A stretch of 64,000 nucleotides of DNA from Bradyrhizobium sp. CCGB12 (GTDB taxonomy: Bacteria; Pseudomonadota; Alphaproteobacteria; Rhizobiales; Xanthobacteraceae), in NCBI RefSeq assembly GCF_024199845.1, contig NZ_JANADO010000001.1, forward strand, positions 4,402,001 through 4,466,000, given 5' to 3'. The notes under the pieces were generated by a model, which was not told the DNA's origin, ran no database searches, and saw only the letters and a program-made list of their open reading frames with translations. The position numbers and the translations under genes are program-made. How positions within the stretch are numbered: position 1 is the stretch's first letter; each line of letters begins with the position of its first letter. Of this stretch, positions 45,841-54,084 are shown one piece after another.

Positions 45841-46403
45841 TTCGTCGTCCTCAAGGCCGAGCGACAGCCTAACATATGCTTCAAACCCCACCGGTATTGT
45901 GCATCACAGCAATATGCGCGCTGATGTCGCAGATGGGTCTTGGCTGTGCGAAAACGCGAAGACGCTCAATCGCGATAGAAGAAGTTACTCGTCCAAGACT
46001 GTTTTAGTCGCTCAACGCGCAAGCGGATTCAACTTAGAGATCGAACTGAAAAGTATCATTCTTTGTCGAGTTTCGATTTTTGAGTTTTTACACAGCCAGG
46101 GTCAAAATGCGAAGAACTCAACCTGAGCAAATCTTGTCCGCTATGCCTCAATAAGCGGACCTCGTGGAGCGATGCTGCCACTTCGCCGAAGGGCCAAAAG
46201 CAGACCTCAGCCGCAGGCTCAGCTGTGTCCTTACGAACCTCGACTCGGACATGAATCGTGCGCTCCGCCCAGTCGCCCAAGCGCTAGAGCGTCATTAGAC
46301 TTTGAGACATTTGGCGCAGGCGCGAACGTCGATCATCGGCACAGTTGCCATCGTCTGTGGCGTCGCGAGGGATCTGATGCTGGAAACAGCGGATCACGCC
46401 GCT
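45841..46403. other. non-coding region with degenerate repeat remnants
   Basis: 563 bases of visibly lower GC with no credible gene. Around 46090-46170 it carries GGGTCAAAATGCGAAGAACT and a GTCCGCT-N11-AGCGGAC inverted repeat (46136-46142 with 46154-46160), pieces of a degenerate TCCGC-type repeat that also occurs near 47640 and in the repeat heads at 48262 and 51686. The short minus-strand frame here (46056-46280) is a translation of this repeat and not a gene. Confidence 0.6.
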
Positions 46404-47534
46404 TCATGGGTTCCGGTGTTCAAGGAATTCTTTCACCGGCCCGACGAAGGGGTGCACAAACTGGCCGAGCATGCCGCCGGGGATCGGCTTCACCGTACCG
46501 TATTTGACCGGCCAGCGGTCTTTGGGCAGGTGCCAAGTTCTGCCCAGCATATCGAACAGCGGCGTGTGTGCCGCGTAGTTCTTGTCGATGGCCTCGGCGT
46601 CCGACGCGTGGTGCCAGTGATGGAATTGCGGTGTAACGATCACGTACCGCAGCCAGCCGACATCCATCTTGATGTTTGAATGGATCAGCACCGATTGCAC
46701 AGAGATGAAAATAAGATAGGCGAAGATCGTGTCTTGCGGGAAGCCGAGCAGGACGATCGGCACCAGCACCAGGGCGCGCGTTGCCAATGGCTCGAAGAAA
46801 TGGAGGCGCGATCCCGAGAGCCAGTCCATGTGTTCGGGCGAATGATGGACCGCATGAATTCGCCACAACCACGGCACCTCGTGATAGGCGCGGTGAGAGA
46901 TGTATTCGACTGCATCGGCCGCCAGGATCACCAGCACGAATCGGACGATCGCCGGCAGGGCCACGACATGCGCTTGCAGTGACGGGCTGATCGCCCAGGC
47001 GAAATAGTCATGGGCAAAATGTGTCGAGACCACTAGGAAGACGCCGATCAGCAGATGGTTGACGCCGAAATAGGCGAGATCGAGCCTCCAGCCGGGGCTG
47101 AGCGGCCCTTGCTCCGGCCGCACCCGTGGGAAGATCCACTCGAGCAGCACGAATGCTGCGCCGGTGAAGAATAGATCGAGCACCAGCCAGTCGAGTCCGA
47201 GATAGAAGCGCGGCTGGAGAAAATCCGGTGTTGGCACATAGGGCCCGCCAAGCAGCGTGGCGAGGAAAAGCGCACTGAGGCCGATCGTAGCGGGCACCCG
47301 CGGGCCGCCGAGCACGATCCCGATGACACCGAGCCAGGCACCGACGACCATGGCAATCGCGAGGGTGAGGCGGAGCAGCTCGACGTCGTAATGGACGCGG
47401 AGCTCAGGTGTCGTGAGAAAGGCGGGGTAACGCAGGCATAGCACCGCAGCGACGCTGAGCACGCCGACCGCGGCGCAGAGAGAACTGCCGATGCGCCCTT
47501 CACCGATTCGCGGCCTCGAGCTTTCCTGACCCAT
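46404..47534 (-). CDS. sterol desaturase / fatty acid hydroxylase family protein
   Basis: Product of 376 residues with several spans, among them VLSVAAVLCLRYPAFL, LAIAMVVGAWLGVIGIVLGG, LDLFFTGAAFVLLEWIF and FVLVILAADAVEYISH. The di-iron His boxes of the superfamily are all present: HRAYH, HAVHHSPEH and FHHWHHAS. Such integral-membrane enzymes hydroxylate or desaturate sterols, hopanoids, carotenoids or fatty acids; which of these cannot be read from the sequence. The ATG at 47532-47534 is used instead of the TTG one codon earlier. It is monocistronic. Confidence 0.88.
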   Translation of the reverse strand: MGQESSRPRIGEGRIGSSLCAAVGVLSVAAVLCLRYPAFLTTPELRVHYDVELLRLTLAIAMVVGAWLGVIGIVLGGPRVPATIGLSALFLATLLGGPYVPTPDFLQPRFYLGLDWLVLDLFFTGAAFVLLEWIFPRVRPEQGPLSPGWRLDLAYFGVNHLLIGVFLVVSTHFAHDYFAWAISPSLQAHVVALPAIVRFVLVILAADAVEYISHRAYHEVPWLWRIHAVHHSPEHMDWLSGSRLHFFEPLATRALVLVPIVLLGFPQDTIFAYLIFISVQSVLIHSNIKMDVGWLRYVIVTPQFHHWHHASDAEAIDKNYAAHTPLFDMLGRTWHLPKDRWPVKYGTVKPIPGGMLGQFVHPFVGPVKEFLEHRNP

Positions 47535-47871
47535 CAACAGTCTCCCAGCAGAATTTCTCTAGCGTCAGCATAGGCGCACGGGAACCTTCTTAGATCCAAC
47601 GGATAGGGTACGAAGATGGCCGATAAGAGTTAAAATGCCAGAAGTCCAAGTCCGCTTTGGGTCACAAGCGGCGGTCGAAGTGAGCACGGCCGCGCGTCCG
47701 GTCTGCCGCCGATAGCCGACACTACAATGGTCTCAGCCTTGTTCGGCTAAGGGCCATTAACGGAACGTTATCGCTCCGGCCGTTTGATCGCGGCTCACTG
47801 GTCAATATGCAGTTATGCTGCCACTCGAAATTGACCTGCTCCAGAGCCGCGTTCGAAGCTAGGTGGACGAA
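47535..47871. other. non-coding region, divergent promoters and repeat remnant
   Basis: 337 bases between the desaturase-like gene (minus) and a small hypothetical gene (plus). It contains AGTCCGCTTTGGGTCACAAGC near 47650, the same degenerate TCCGC-type repeat as in 46090-46170. No gene or terminator is seen. Confidence 0.55.
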
Positions 47872-48228
47872 ATGGACCACAGTACCGCGCTGACAACGCT
47901 CGTCGAAGGAAACATCTTTCAGGCCAGTTTTCCTAACGGAGCAAGCTGCATTTGCTTAGTCAATTCGATCGCTGATGATGAAATCCGAGCAACGCGGATC
48001 ACGACACAAGAGAAATTCGTCTTTGATCGTGCAACAGGTGCAGCCGTAATCGGTGACGGCTTAGCGGTCTGTACGATCAACTCAATAGCGCCATTGCCTG
48101 CTGAAATTCATGAGACCTTACTTCAGCTCGACCGAAGATACGGAAGCGGAGACTATCCCACCCTGCGCCGAGAAGAAATCGATGCTTTGCTGTTCGTTGA
48201 AGGGTTCTACCCTGCCCATCCGTTATGA
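47872..48228 (+). CDS. small hypothetical protein of lower GC
   Basis: Product of 118 residues from the ATG at 47872, which has AGGTGG five bases upstream; a GTG three codons earlier is the alternative. It is soluble, with no signal peptide or known motif. It reads as alternating strands (LVEGNIFQASFPNGASCICLVNSI, IRATRITTQEKFVFDRATG) and then helix (EIHETLLQLDRRYGSG), ending LLFVEGFYPAHPL. I do not recognise the family. Base composition is visibly lower in GC than its neighbours, which suggests acquired DNA. Codon use still looks coding, and the frame is the longest in this stretch. Confidence 0.55.
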   Translation: MDHSTALTTLVEGNIFQASFPNGASCICLVNSIADDEIRATRITTQEKFVFDRATGAAVIGDGLAVCTINSIAPLPAEIHETLLQLDRRYGSGDYPTLRREEIDALLFVEGFYPAHPL

Positions 48229-48261
48229 ATTGGGCGGCACTTCGAAGTCCGCAATGCGTCA

Positions 48262-48483
48262 TTCGCGACGGGTCGGGCCAGCAGCAAGTCCGAACAATGT
48301 CCGTTCTGCCGCTGAAAGCGAAAGTCAATTCAGAGGGGCCATGCTGACGGCCGCCAAGCTGGTCGAACCCGCCCTGGACGAGTTCTATGCCACCTTGAGC
48401 AGCGAGCAGAAGGCGCACTTCAACACGCTGCGACAGCTCGCAAGCCCGTGAGGGCAGCGCGCGTGGGAGCTAAGGCGCGATGA
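48262..48483 (+). repeat. detached copy 1 of the Spy-like gene's 3' end with a repeat head
   Basis: The last 37 codons and stop of the Spy-like gene (44652 onward), plus some 30 bases of its 3' flank, recur here from 48337, with few changes (for example KAHFNTLRQLASP). They are preceded by 75 bases (TTCGCGACGGGTCGG...) that are absent from the parent gene but almost identical at 51686. There is no upstream part of the gene, so it cannot make a Spy-like domain. Confidence 0.85.
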
Positions 48484-48894
48484 ATTGGGCTGAATCGTCT
48501 TCGCGCTTTAGGTTGTTGACGGTTACTATAGGGCACGTACTCATAAATCGAGCTTGATTGGTGCAGGCTTGCCCGATGTCGGGTATGCACCGGTAGCGAT
48601 CAAACTCCGCACCGCGGCGAAACGACGCGATGGGCCACAACCGGACTCATGCACTGCAGCAAATAGGCATCTCGTTTGATCACTTCGCTAGTGCGGGCAC
48701 AGAGATGGGCAGGATGCTCGACACTTTCTAACCGGATTGCGTTCTGACCAAAACCTGGTTCATTAGGAACTTGGCCTGCTGTGGCGGTTGTCCGGCCGCA
48801 CCGATTGTCGACGCCCAACATCAGCGCGATGGCACGCCAGCGTGCTGCCGCGTGAGGACGGGTCGACGGCAGGCCGCCGACCCAGAACGCTCCA
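48484..48894. other. non-coding region with an interrupted duplicate of the Spy-like gene's 3' flank
   Basis: The flank after the parent gene reads GCGCGATG then AAACTCCGCACCGCGGCG. Here the same sequence resumes only at 48604, so about 115 bases (48484-48600) are inserted. The insert includes GGGCACGTACTCATAAATCG and an imperfect palindrome GGTGCA...TGCACC (48560-48591). The rest to 48894 shows no gene. Confidence 0.6.
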
Positions 48895-49755
48895 TCACGC
48901 GAGTTCTTCGAGATGCCCGAGGCCCAGACCGCCGACGACGGCCTTCTGGACGGGCGCGACGTCGGCATTGATCTTGTCAGCACCGAACGACGTGCCCACC
49001 ACCGTCCGAGCGGCGCGACTGCCCTTCGCCTGGCCGACGAGATTGGCGACCGCCTCGGCAATGTCGTGAGGCTTCGGAGCGTCCTTAGCCTGCAACATTG
49101 ACTCCAAGATCTTGAAGAGGGCGTCGGGAGTCTTGCCGACCTCGCCGTAGGACTTCGTGATATCGCCGTCGGCAGGCCTCTGGATGCTAGAGTACAAGCT
49201 TGTCGCGTAGGCGCCAGGCTGAACTTCCACCACGTCTACGCCGAGTTGGGAGACCTCCAGCCGAATACTGTCGGTCAAAGCTTCGATCGCCATCTTGCTC
49301 GCGCCGTAGATGCCGAAGAAGGGGATCGTCACCCGGCCGAGGACCGAGCCCATGTTGATAATGAGACCTTCGCGCTCCCGACGCATCGATGGTAGCACTG
49401 CCCGGGTGACGCGGAGGAGACCGATGACGTTGGTGTCGAAGATCGCCTTGGCTTGATCGGCCGTGAAGGCTTCGGTCACGCCGGCTGATGCAATGCCGGC
49501 GTTGTTGACCAGCACGTTGATCTTGCCGGCCTTGGCGAGGATAGAAGCAATGGCGCGATCGACCGAGCCGCCATCGGTAACATCGAGCTCGACGACGTCG
49601 ATTTTCTGGCTTCGCAGCGCGTCGGCGTGGCAGCGATTGCGGCTGGCGATGTCGCGCATCGCGGCGAACACGCGATAGCCGTCGCGCGCCAGCCTTTCCG
49701 CGGTTTCGCGGCCGAAGCCGCTCGATGTGCCGGTGATGAGAATGGTCTTGGTCAT
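48895..49755 (-). CDS. short-chain dehydrogenase/reductase (SDR)
   Basis: Product of 286 residues, a classical SDR. The cofactor loop is ITGTSSGFGRETA (TGxxxGxG), NNAG appears in VLVNNAGIASAG, the catalytic Ser is in NMGSVLG and the catalytic pair in Y-G-A-S-K. VEVQPGAYAT follows. It should be an NAD(P)-dependent oxidoreductase of unknown alcohol or ketone; the closest pattern is the retinol-dehydrogenase-like group of oxidoreductases. The ATG at 49755 (MTKTILITG) follows GGAGACA; the 11-residue longer frame has no support. It lies 83 bases downstream of mgsA on the same strand. Confidence 0.88.
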   Translation of the reverse strand: MTKTILITGTSSGFGRETAERLARDGYRVFAAMRDIASRNRCHADALRSQKIDVVELDVTDGGSVDRAIASILAKAGKINVLVNNAGIASAGVTEAFTADQAKAIFDTNVIGLLRVTRAVLPSMRREREGLIINMGSVLGRVTIPFFGIYGASKMAIEALTDSIRLEVSQLGVDVVEVQPGAYATSLYSSIQRPADGDITKSYGEVGKTPDALFKILESMLQAKDAPKPHDIAEAVANLVGQAKGSRAARTVVGTSFGADKINADVAPVQKAVVGGLGLGHLEELA

Positions 49756-49838
49756 GGTTTGTCTCCGGTGATGAAGGTTGCGAGTCAATGCAAGATCGAT
49801 CCGATTTCGGCAGCAGTCGTCCGAAAGCTGACCTTACT

Positions 49839-50408
49839 TCAGCGGGTTACCGGGGGGCTGGCCACTTCCTCCCCGTCCCTCTCATGGACGCCGAGGTGGC
49901 GTCTCTGCCTCAGGCTCTCGACAGCGCCTTCCGCAGCGAGCTTGGAGTGCGAGCCGACGCGCAGGCGGGCTCTGTGCTTTGAGTGGTTGGGAAACACGCG
50001 TTTATATCCTGTCGTCATCAATGGCGACGAAATAAGGAAGTCGGCGGAAGCGCGATTGCAAGCGAGCGGAACATTCCACACGACGGTGATGCGCAGCAGC
50101 GCTTTCACGTCGTCGTCGTGAGGTTGAGATTGCAACGGGTCCAGGAAGAAGATCACAAAATCAATCTGGCCTTCCGTGATTCGGGACCCGATTTGCTGGT
50201 CACCTCCTAAAGCTCCGCTTTCCAGGAGCGTCACGTTCAGTCCGAGCCTGTTCCTAAGGATCTCGCCGGTTGTCCGCGTGGAACAGAGAGAGTGCTCTGC
50301 CAACACTCGGCAATTGAACTTGGCCCACGCGACAAGCTCTTCCTTCTTGTTGTCGTGCGCGACCAAAGCGATATTCTTCCTGCTCGCCATTGCAATGATG
50401 TCTTGCAT
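49839..50408 (-). CDS. mgsA: methylglyoxal synthase with C-terminal extension
   Basis: Product of 189 residues. Residues 8-150 match methylglyoxal synthase closely: NIALVAHDNKKEEL, TTGEILRNRLGLNV, ESGALGGDQQIGSRI with catalytic Asp70, IDFVIFFLDPLQSQPHDDDVKALLR with the phosphate-site residues, and WNVPLACNRASADFLISSPL. The enzyme converts dihydroxyacetone phosphate into methylglyoxal and phosphate, relieving phosphate limitation at the cost of a toxic product. The usual length is about 150, so the last 40 residues (from RVGSHSKL) are extra and of atypical, Arg/His-rich composition; a late frameshift or loss of the old stop is likely. GGAGACG precedes the ATG at 50406-50408. Confidence 0.87.
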   Translation of the reverse strand: MQDIIAMASRKNIALVAHDNKKEELVAWAKFNCRVLAEHSLCSTRTTGEILRNRLGLNVTLLESGALGGDQQIGSRITEGQIDFVIFFLDPLQSQPHDDDVKALLRITVVWNVPLACNRASADFLISSPLMTTGYKRVFPNHSKHRARLRVGSHSKLAAEGAVESLRQRRHLGVHERDGEEVASPPVTR

Positions 50409-50421
50409 CGCTCGTCTCCGG

Positions 50422-51170
50422 TCAAACGTTCGGCGATCGGCGTACGTCTCGACGGGGTCGGTGGCGGGAAACAGGCATTCCAGCGTCGTGCAAGCCACCG
50501 ACCAGTCGGTCATAGCAATCGGGAGCCGATTCGAGCCGATTCGAATCCGCCTTTTTGGCGGGCTCGCTGGAGACGACCATGATGACTCCGTCCGGACGAG
50601 CGCAGGCGCACAGCCGCAAGAAGGCGGCGTGTTCGCTTTGAAGCAAGAGAGTCAGCCGAACAATGACGATGTCGAATCGTTCCCGGGCAACGAAGGTGTT
50701 GGGATCGGCAGTGGCAAACCGTGTCCAATAGCACAGACCGGCAACCGTCGCGCGCCTCTCCGCGGCCTCGATGAAGTCCGCCGATTTGTCGATTCCGACC
50801 ACAAGGCCAGTGGGGCCAACCAACCCGGCGATCAAGAGAGATGTGTCGCCAACGCCGCACTCTAGATCGAGGATACGCTTGCCGGGTCCAACGCCGCAAC
50901 GACTCAGGGCATCCTCACCCAGGTCAGGCACGGGTATGACCTTCAGTCGCAATCGTGTCGCTTCACTGCCGACGTCATGCGACCCGCGGCAAAGCCCCCG
51001 TGTGCTTCTTCGCATTCCCATTTCAGCCTCCATTGCTTCGTTTCGAGAAGACTGCGACACCGCTCTCGCGTCGCTTGAGCCGAGCATTGGCCACCACCGC
51101 GCAACCGGAGCCGACCATGTCGGCGGCGAGCATCGACACATCGCCGCTACCGCAGCCGACATCTCACACG
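50422..51170 (-). pseudogene. remnants of class I SAM-dependent methyltransferase(s)
   Basis: Two methyltransferase motif I regions follow one another in different frames on the minus strand. The distal one (51060-51165) reads DVGCGSGDVSMLAADMVGSG, with an in-frame TGA directly before it and ARV in the next frame, so it is frameshifted. The proximal one (about 50430-50940) reads PGKRILDLECGVGDTSLLIAGLVGPTGLVVGIDKS ... FDIVIVRLTLLLQSEH ... RPDGVIMVVSSEP and lacks the usual N-terminal 40 and C-terminal 80 or so residues. Either a tandem pair has decayed, or one gene was rearranged. A short protein from 51033 is possible but would be incomplete. Confidence 0.65.
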
Positions 51171-51685
51171 CGCATATCGCGCGCGAGGCCCGCGTCGCTA
51201 CACAAGCGCCGTGTGATCGGTGTAAGTACTGCCGTTTGGCGCATAAAGCGGTGAACTTCTGATTCGGAATGACCGAACATGTAGGGAATCTCTGATGCCA
51301 TCTCGTTTGTACGCCTGCTGCGGAGCCCAGCCTGGTTCTCGACTTGGTCCTTCTCCCAGCTCGAGGCCGGCGAACAAGCGACCGGATCAATCGACGTCGG
51401 TCGGTTGTCCGCTTGCCAAGGACCTCGGCTGCCAAGATAGGAATCTAGGCGGCTGAACCGCAGATGTCGTTAGGCGATCGCGCCCAATCGTCCGCACTAG
51501 CGCGCACCACCTGGCGCGCCCCGCGCGGGTCGACATGCGATCACTACATATCTGGATCATGCGCGCATCTGATCGAACGCCGCGCGTTGATGAGGACAGG
51601 TCAGTCTCTCAGTGATGTCGTCTCGTCAAACCGCGCCTTTTTCCGCTCCCCACGAAAGGCGGACGTCAACGTCCAAGTTGGGTCT
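51171..51685. other. non-coding, decayed DNA
   Basis: 515 bases between the methyltransferase remnants and the second detached Spy-like fragment. I see no gene, only short frames without conserved sequence, and a degenerate GGCGGACGTCAACGTCC stretch near 51658 resembling the TCCGC-type repeat remnants nearby. Confidence 0.5.
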
Positions 51686-51893
51686 TTCGCGACGGGTCGG
51701 GCCAGCAGTAAGTCCGAGCAATGTCCGTTCTGCCGCTGAAAGCGAAAGTCAATTCAGAGGGGCCATCCTGACGGCCGCCAAGCTGGTCGAACCCGCCCTG
51801 AACGAGTTCTATGCCACCTTGAGCAGCGAGCAGAAGGCGCGCTTCAACACGCTGCAACAGGTCGCAAGCCCGTGACGGCAGCGCGCGTGGGAG
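51686..51893 (+). repeat. detached copy 2 of the Spy-like gene's 3' end with the same repeat head
   Basis: The head 51686-51760 is nearly identical to 48262-48336, and from 51761 the last 37 codons and stop of the Spy-like gene follow (AILTAAKLVEPALNEFYATL...QQVASP), then GCAGCGCGCGTGGGAGCTA as in copy 1. It ends exactly at the stop of the minus-strand isomerase gene, so it marks the right border of the decayed stretch. Confidence 0.85.
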
Positions 51894-52757
51894 CTACACC
51901 ACCGTCTTGTGCCGCGCGATGCAGGTGCGCAGCACCTCGTCCATCGGCTTGCCCCACCAGTCGTTGGAGAAGATTTCGATCTCCGAATAGCCGGCAAAGC
52001 CCTGCGCTTCGACCGCGTGACGCACCGATTTGATGTCGATGACGCCGTCGCCCATCATGCCGCGGTCGTTGAGGATGTCCCTGGTCGGCACCAGCCAGTC
52101 GCAGACATGGAACGCGAGCAGCCGATCCTTGCCGGCGCGCGCGATCTGACCGATCAGCTCCGGGTCCCACCAGATGTGATAGACATCGAGCGCGACGCCG
52201 AGCATGCCGGTGCGGCCGGGATCCAGCCGGTCGCAGATATCGAGCGCCTGCCTTGTCGTGTTCACGCAGGCGCGGTCGGCCGCGTAGGCCGGATGCAAGG
52301 GCTCGATCGCCAGCGGCAGGTTTGCCTGTCTGGCGTAGTCCAGCATCTCCGCAAGCGCCTCCTCGACCTGCCCGCGCGCTGCCCCGATATCTTTCGACGC
52401 CTCGCTGCCCGGCCGCGAATATTGCGGCAGGCCGCCGACGACGAGAACGATGCAGGGCGCGCCCAGCGCCTTGGCTTCATCGACGCAACGCCGGTTGTCG
52501 TCGCGCACCTCGCCCCGTCGCGACGCATCCGAGGTGAACATGCCGCCACGGCAATAGCCCGAGAGATCAAGACCGGCGTCGCGCACCGCGCGCGCGGCGC
52601 GGTCGAGACCCACGGCCGCGACCTGGTCGCGCCAGGGATCGATGGCGCGGATGCCATGCTTCGCACAGGCCTCGATGATCTCGACGAGGTCACCCTGCTT
52701 GCGGACGGTCGCCGTATTCAGCGACAGCCAGCGGTGGTCGGACGAGAAATCACGCAT
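51894..52757 (-). CDS. sugar isomerase/epimerase-like TIM-barrel protein
   Basis: Product of 287 residues of the xylose-isomerase-like (AP endonuclease family 2) TIM-barrel superfamily. Typical parts are WLSLNTATVRKQGDLVEIIEACAKHGIRAIDPWRD, LALGAPCIVLVVGGL, LPLAIEPLHPAYAADRACVNT with a metal Glu, GVALDVYHIWWDPEL with a metal Asp/His, and FHVCDWLVP and SEIEIFSNDWW with further metal ligands. It should isomerise or epimerise a keto-sugar or hydroxypyruvate-like compound. Its ATG overlaps the DUF993 stop by one base (TGATG), so it is the last gene of the catabolic operon. Confidence 0.85.
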   Translation of the reverse strand: MRDFSSDHRWLSLNTATVRKQGDLVEIIEACAKHGIRAIDPWRDQVAAVGLDRAARAVRDAGLDLSGYCRGGMFTSDASRRGEVRDDNRRCVDEAKALGAPCIVLVVGGLPQYSRPGSEASKDIGAARGQVEEALAEMLDYARQANLPLAIEPLHPAYAADRACVNTTRQALDICDRLDPGRTGMLGVALDVYHIWWDPELIGQIARAGKDRLLAFHVCDWLVPTRDILNDRGMMGDGVIDIKSVRHAVEAQGFAGYSEIEIFSNDWWGKPMDEVLRTCIARHKTVV

Positions 52758-53947
52758 CAGGATTCAAGTCCATGCGAGGCCAGCACGGTCTTCATCCGTT
52801 GCGTCGCCAGCTCCGGGTTGGCAAGCAGGCCGGCTTGATCGGCCAGCCGGAACAGCTCGGCCAGATGCAGCATCGAGCGCGCGCTCTCCTGTCCCCCGAC
52901 CATGGTGAAATGATCCTGGTGGCCGTTCAGATACGCCATGAACACCACGCCGGTCTTGTAGAAGCGCGTCGGCGCCTTGAAGATGTGCCGCGACAGCGGC
53001 ACCGTCGGTCCCAGCACGTCGTGGAAGCCGGCTTCGTCGCCGGCCGCCAGCCGCGACAGCGCATAGGACGCCGCCGGCGCGATCGCGTCGAAGATGCCGA
53101 GCAGCGCGTGCGAAAAACCTTCGCTGTCGCCGGCGATCAGCTCCGCATAGTTGAAGTCGTCGCCGGTGTACATCTTGATGCGCTTGTCGAGACGCCGGCG
53201 CATGTCGATCTCGCGCTGCTTGTCCAGCAGCGAGACCTTGACGCCGTCGACCTTGGCGGCGTTGCCGTTGATGATGGCAACGGCCGTGTCCATCGCCTTG
53301 TCGAGATCCCCGGTGCCCCAATAGCCAGTCAATGCCGGGTCGAACATGTCGCCGAGCCAGTGGATGATGACGGGTTCACGGACCTGCGACAGCACGCGGT
53401 CATAGACCTTGGCGTAGTCGTCGGCGTTGCGGCCGAGCTTGGCCAGCGCGCGCGATGCCATCAGGATGATGCGGCCGCCGACCTTCTCAACCGCCGAGAT
53501 CTGTTCCTCATAGGCGCGGATCACGTCATCGAGGCTCTTGGCATCCTCGACCGCGAGATGATCGGTGCCGGCACCGGAGAACACCAGCGCGTTGCGTCGC
53601 TTGGCGGCGCCGACCGAGCGCGTGATCAGCTCGAGCGAGGTCGGCCAGTCCAGGCCCATGCCGCGTTGCGCGGTGTCCATGGCTTCGGCAACGCCGAGGC
53701 CGAGGTCCCAGACATGCTCGCGGAAGGCGATGGTCTTGTCCCAGTCGACGGCGACCGACAGCCAGGGATCGCTGTCCGCGAAGGGATCGGCGACCGTGTG
53801 CACGGCCGAGAACGCGATGCGGTTCAGCGGCCCCTCGAGCTTTGCGGGAAACGTGCGCGAGGCCGCGAGCCGGTAGGTCTCGATCGACCGATCGGCTTTC
53901 GGCAGTTTGAGCGACAATGATGACATCGGCTGGACGGGCTTGTTCAT
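52757..53947 (-). CDS. DUF993 family protein, DHDPS-like aldolase candidate
   Basis: Product of 396 residues of the DUF993 family, a TIM barrel related to dihydrodipicolinate synthase/N-acetylneuraminate lyase. The DHDPS-like landmarks are AKVDGVKVSLL with Lys237 at the expected Schiff-base position and KMYTGDDFNY with GDD at 262-264. The Tyr of the DHDPS strand is not conserved (PVIIHWLGD), so the chemistry may differ. A retro-aldol cleavage of a keto-acid or keto-sugar is the natural guess. The start at 53947 follows AAGGTC; the longer frame enters a family A repeat. It follows the Gfo/Idh gene after a 137-base gap and is coupled to the isomerase-like gene. Confidence 0.82.
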   Translation of the reverse strand: MNKPVQPMSSLSLKLPKADRSIETYRLAASRTFPAKLEGPLNRIAFSAVHTVADPFADSDPWLSVAVDWDKTIAFREHVWDLGLGVAEAMDTAQRGMGLDWPTSLELITRSVGAAKRRNALVFSGAGTDHLAVEDAKSLDDVIRAYEEQISAVEKVGGRIILMASRALAKLGRNADDYAKVYDRVLSQVREPVIIHWLGDMFDPALTGYWGTGDLDKAMDTAVAIINGNAAKVDGVKVSLLDKQREIDMRRRLDKRIKMYTGDDFNYAELIAGDSEGFSHALLGIFDAIAPAASYALSRLAAGDEAGFHDVLGPTVPLSRHIFKAPTRFYKTGVVFMAYLNGHQDHFTMVGGQESARSMLHLAELFRLADQAGLLANPELATQRMKTVLASHGLES

Positions 53948-53963
53948 GATTTCAGACCTTTCC

Positions 53964-54051
53964 CCGTCATTGCGAGGAGCGAAGCGACGAAGCAATCCAG
54001 ACTACGTCCGCGGCGGGACCCTGGATTGCTTCGCTTCGCTCGCAATGACGG
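53964..54051. repeat. palindromic intergenic repeat, family A copy 3
   Basis: Begins CCGTCATTGCGAGGAGCGAAG and ends CGCTCGCAATGACGG, with AAGCAATCCAG and CTGGATTGCTT as inner arms. It lies inside the putative catabolic operon between the Gfo/Idh and DUF993 genes and may split or tune the transcript. Confidence 0.9.
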
Positions 54052-54084
54052 CTTGGTAGACATCGAGACTCTATCCAATCAACC

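Noticed and set aside
46056..46280. 74-codon minus-strand frame
   Set aside because: It translates a degenerate intergenic repeat; no RBS and no conserved sequence beyond the repeat.
48110..48451. 113-codon plus-strand frame ending in the Spy-like 37 residues
   Set aside because: It joins out-of-frame bases of the hypothetical gene at 47872-48228 and the repeat head to a detached gene end; no RBS and no signal peptide.
51464..51739. 91-codon plus-strand frame before the second detached Spy-like fragment
   Set aside because: No conserved sequence or RBS, and it runs into the repeat head.
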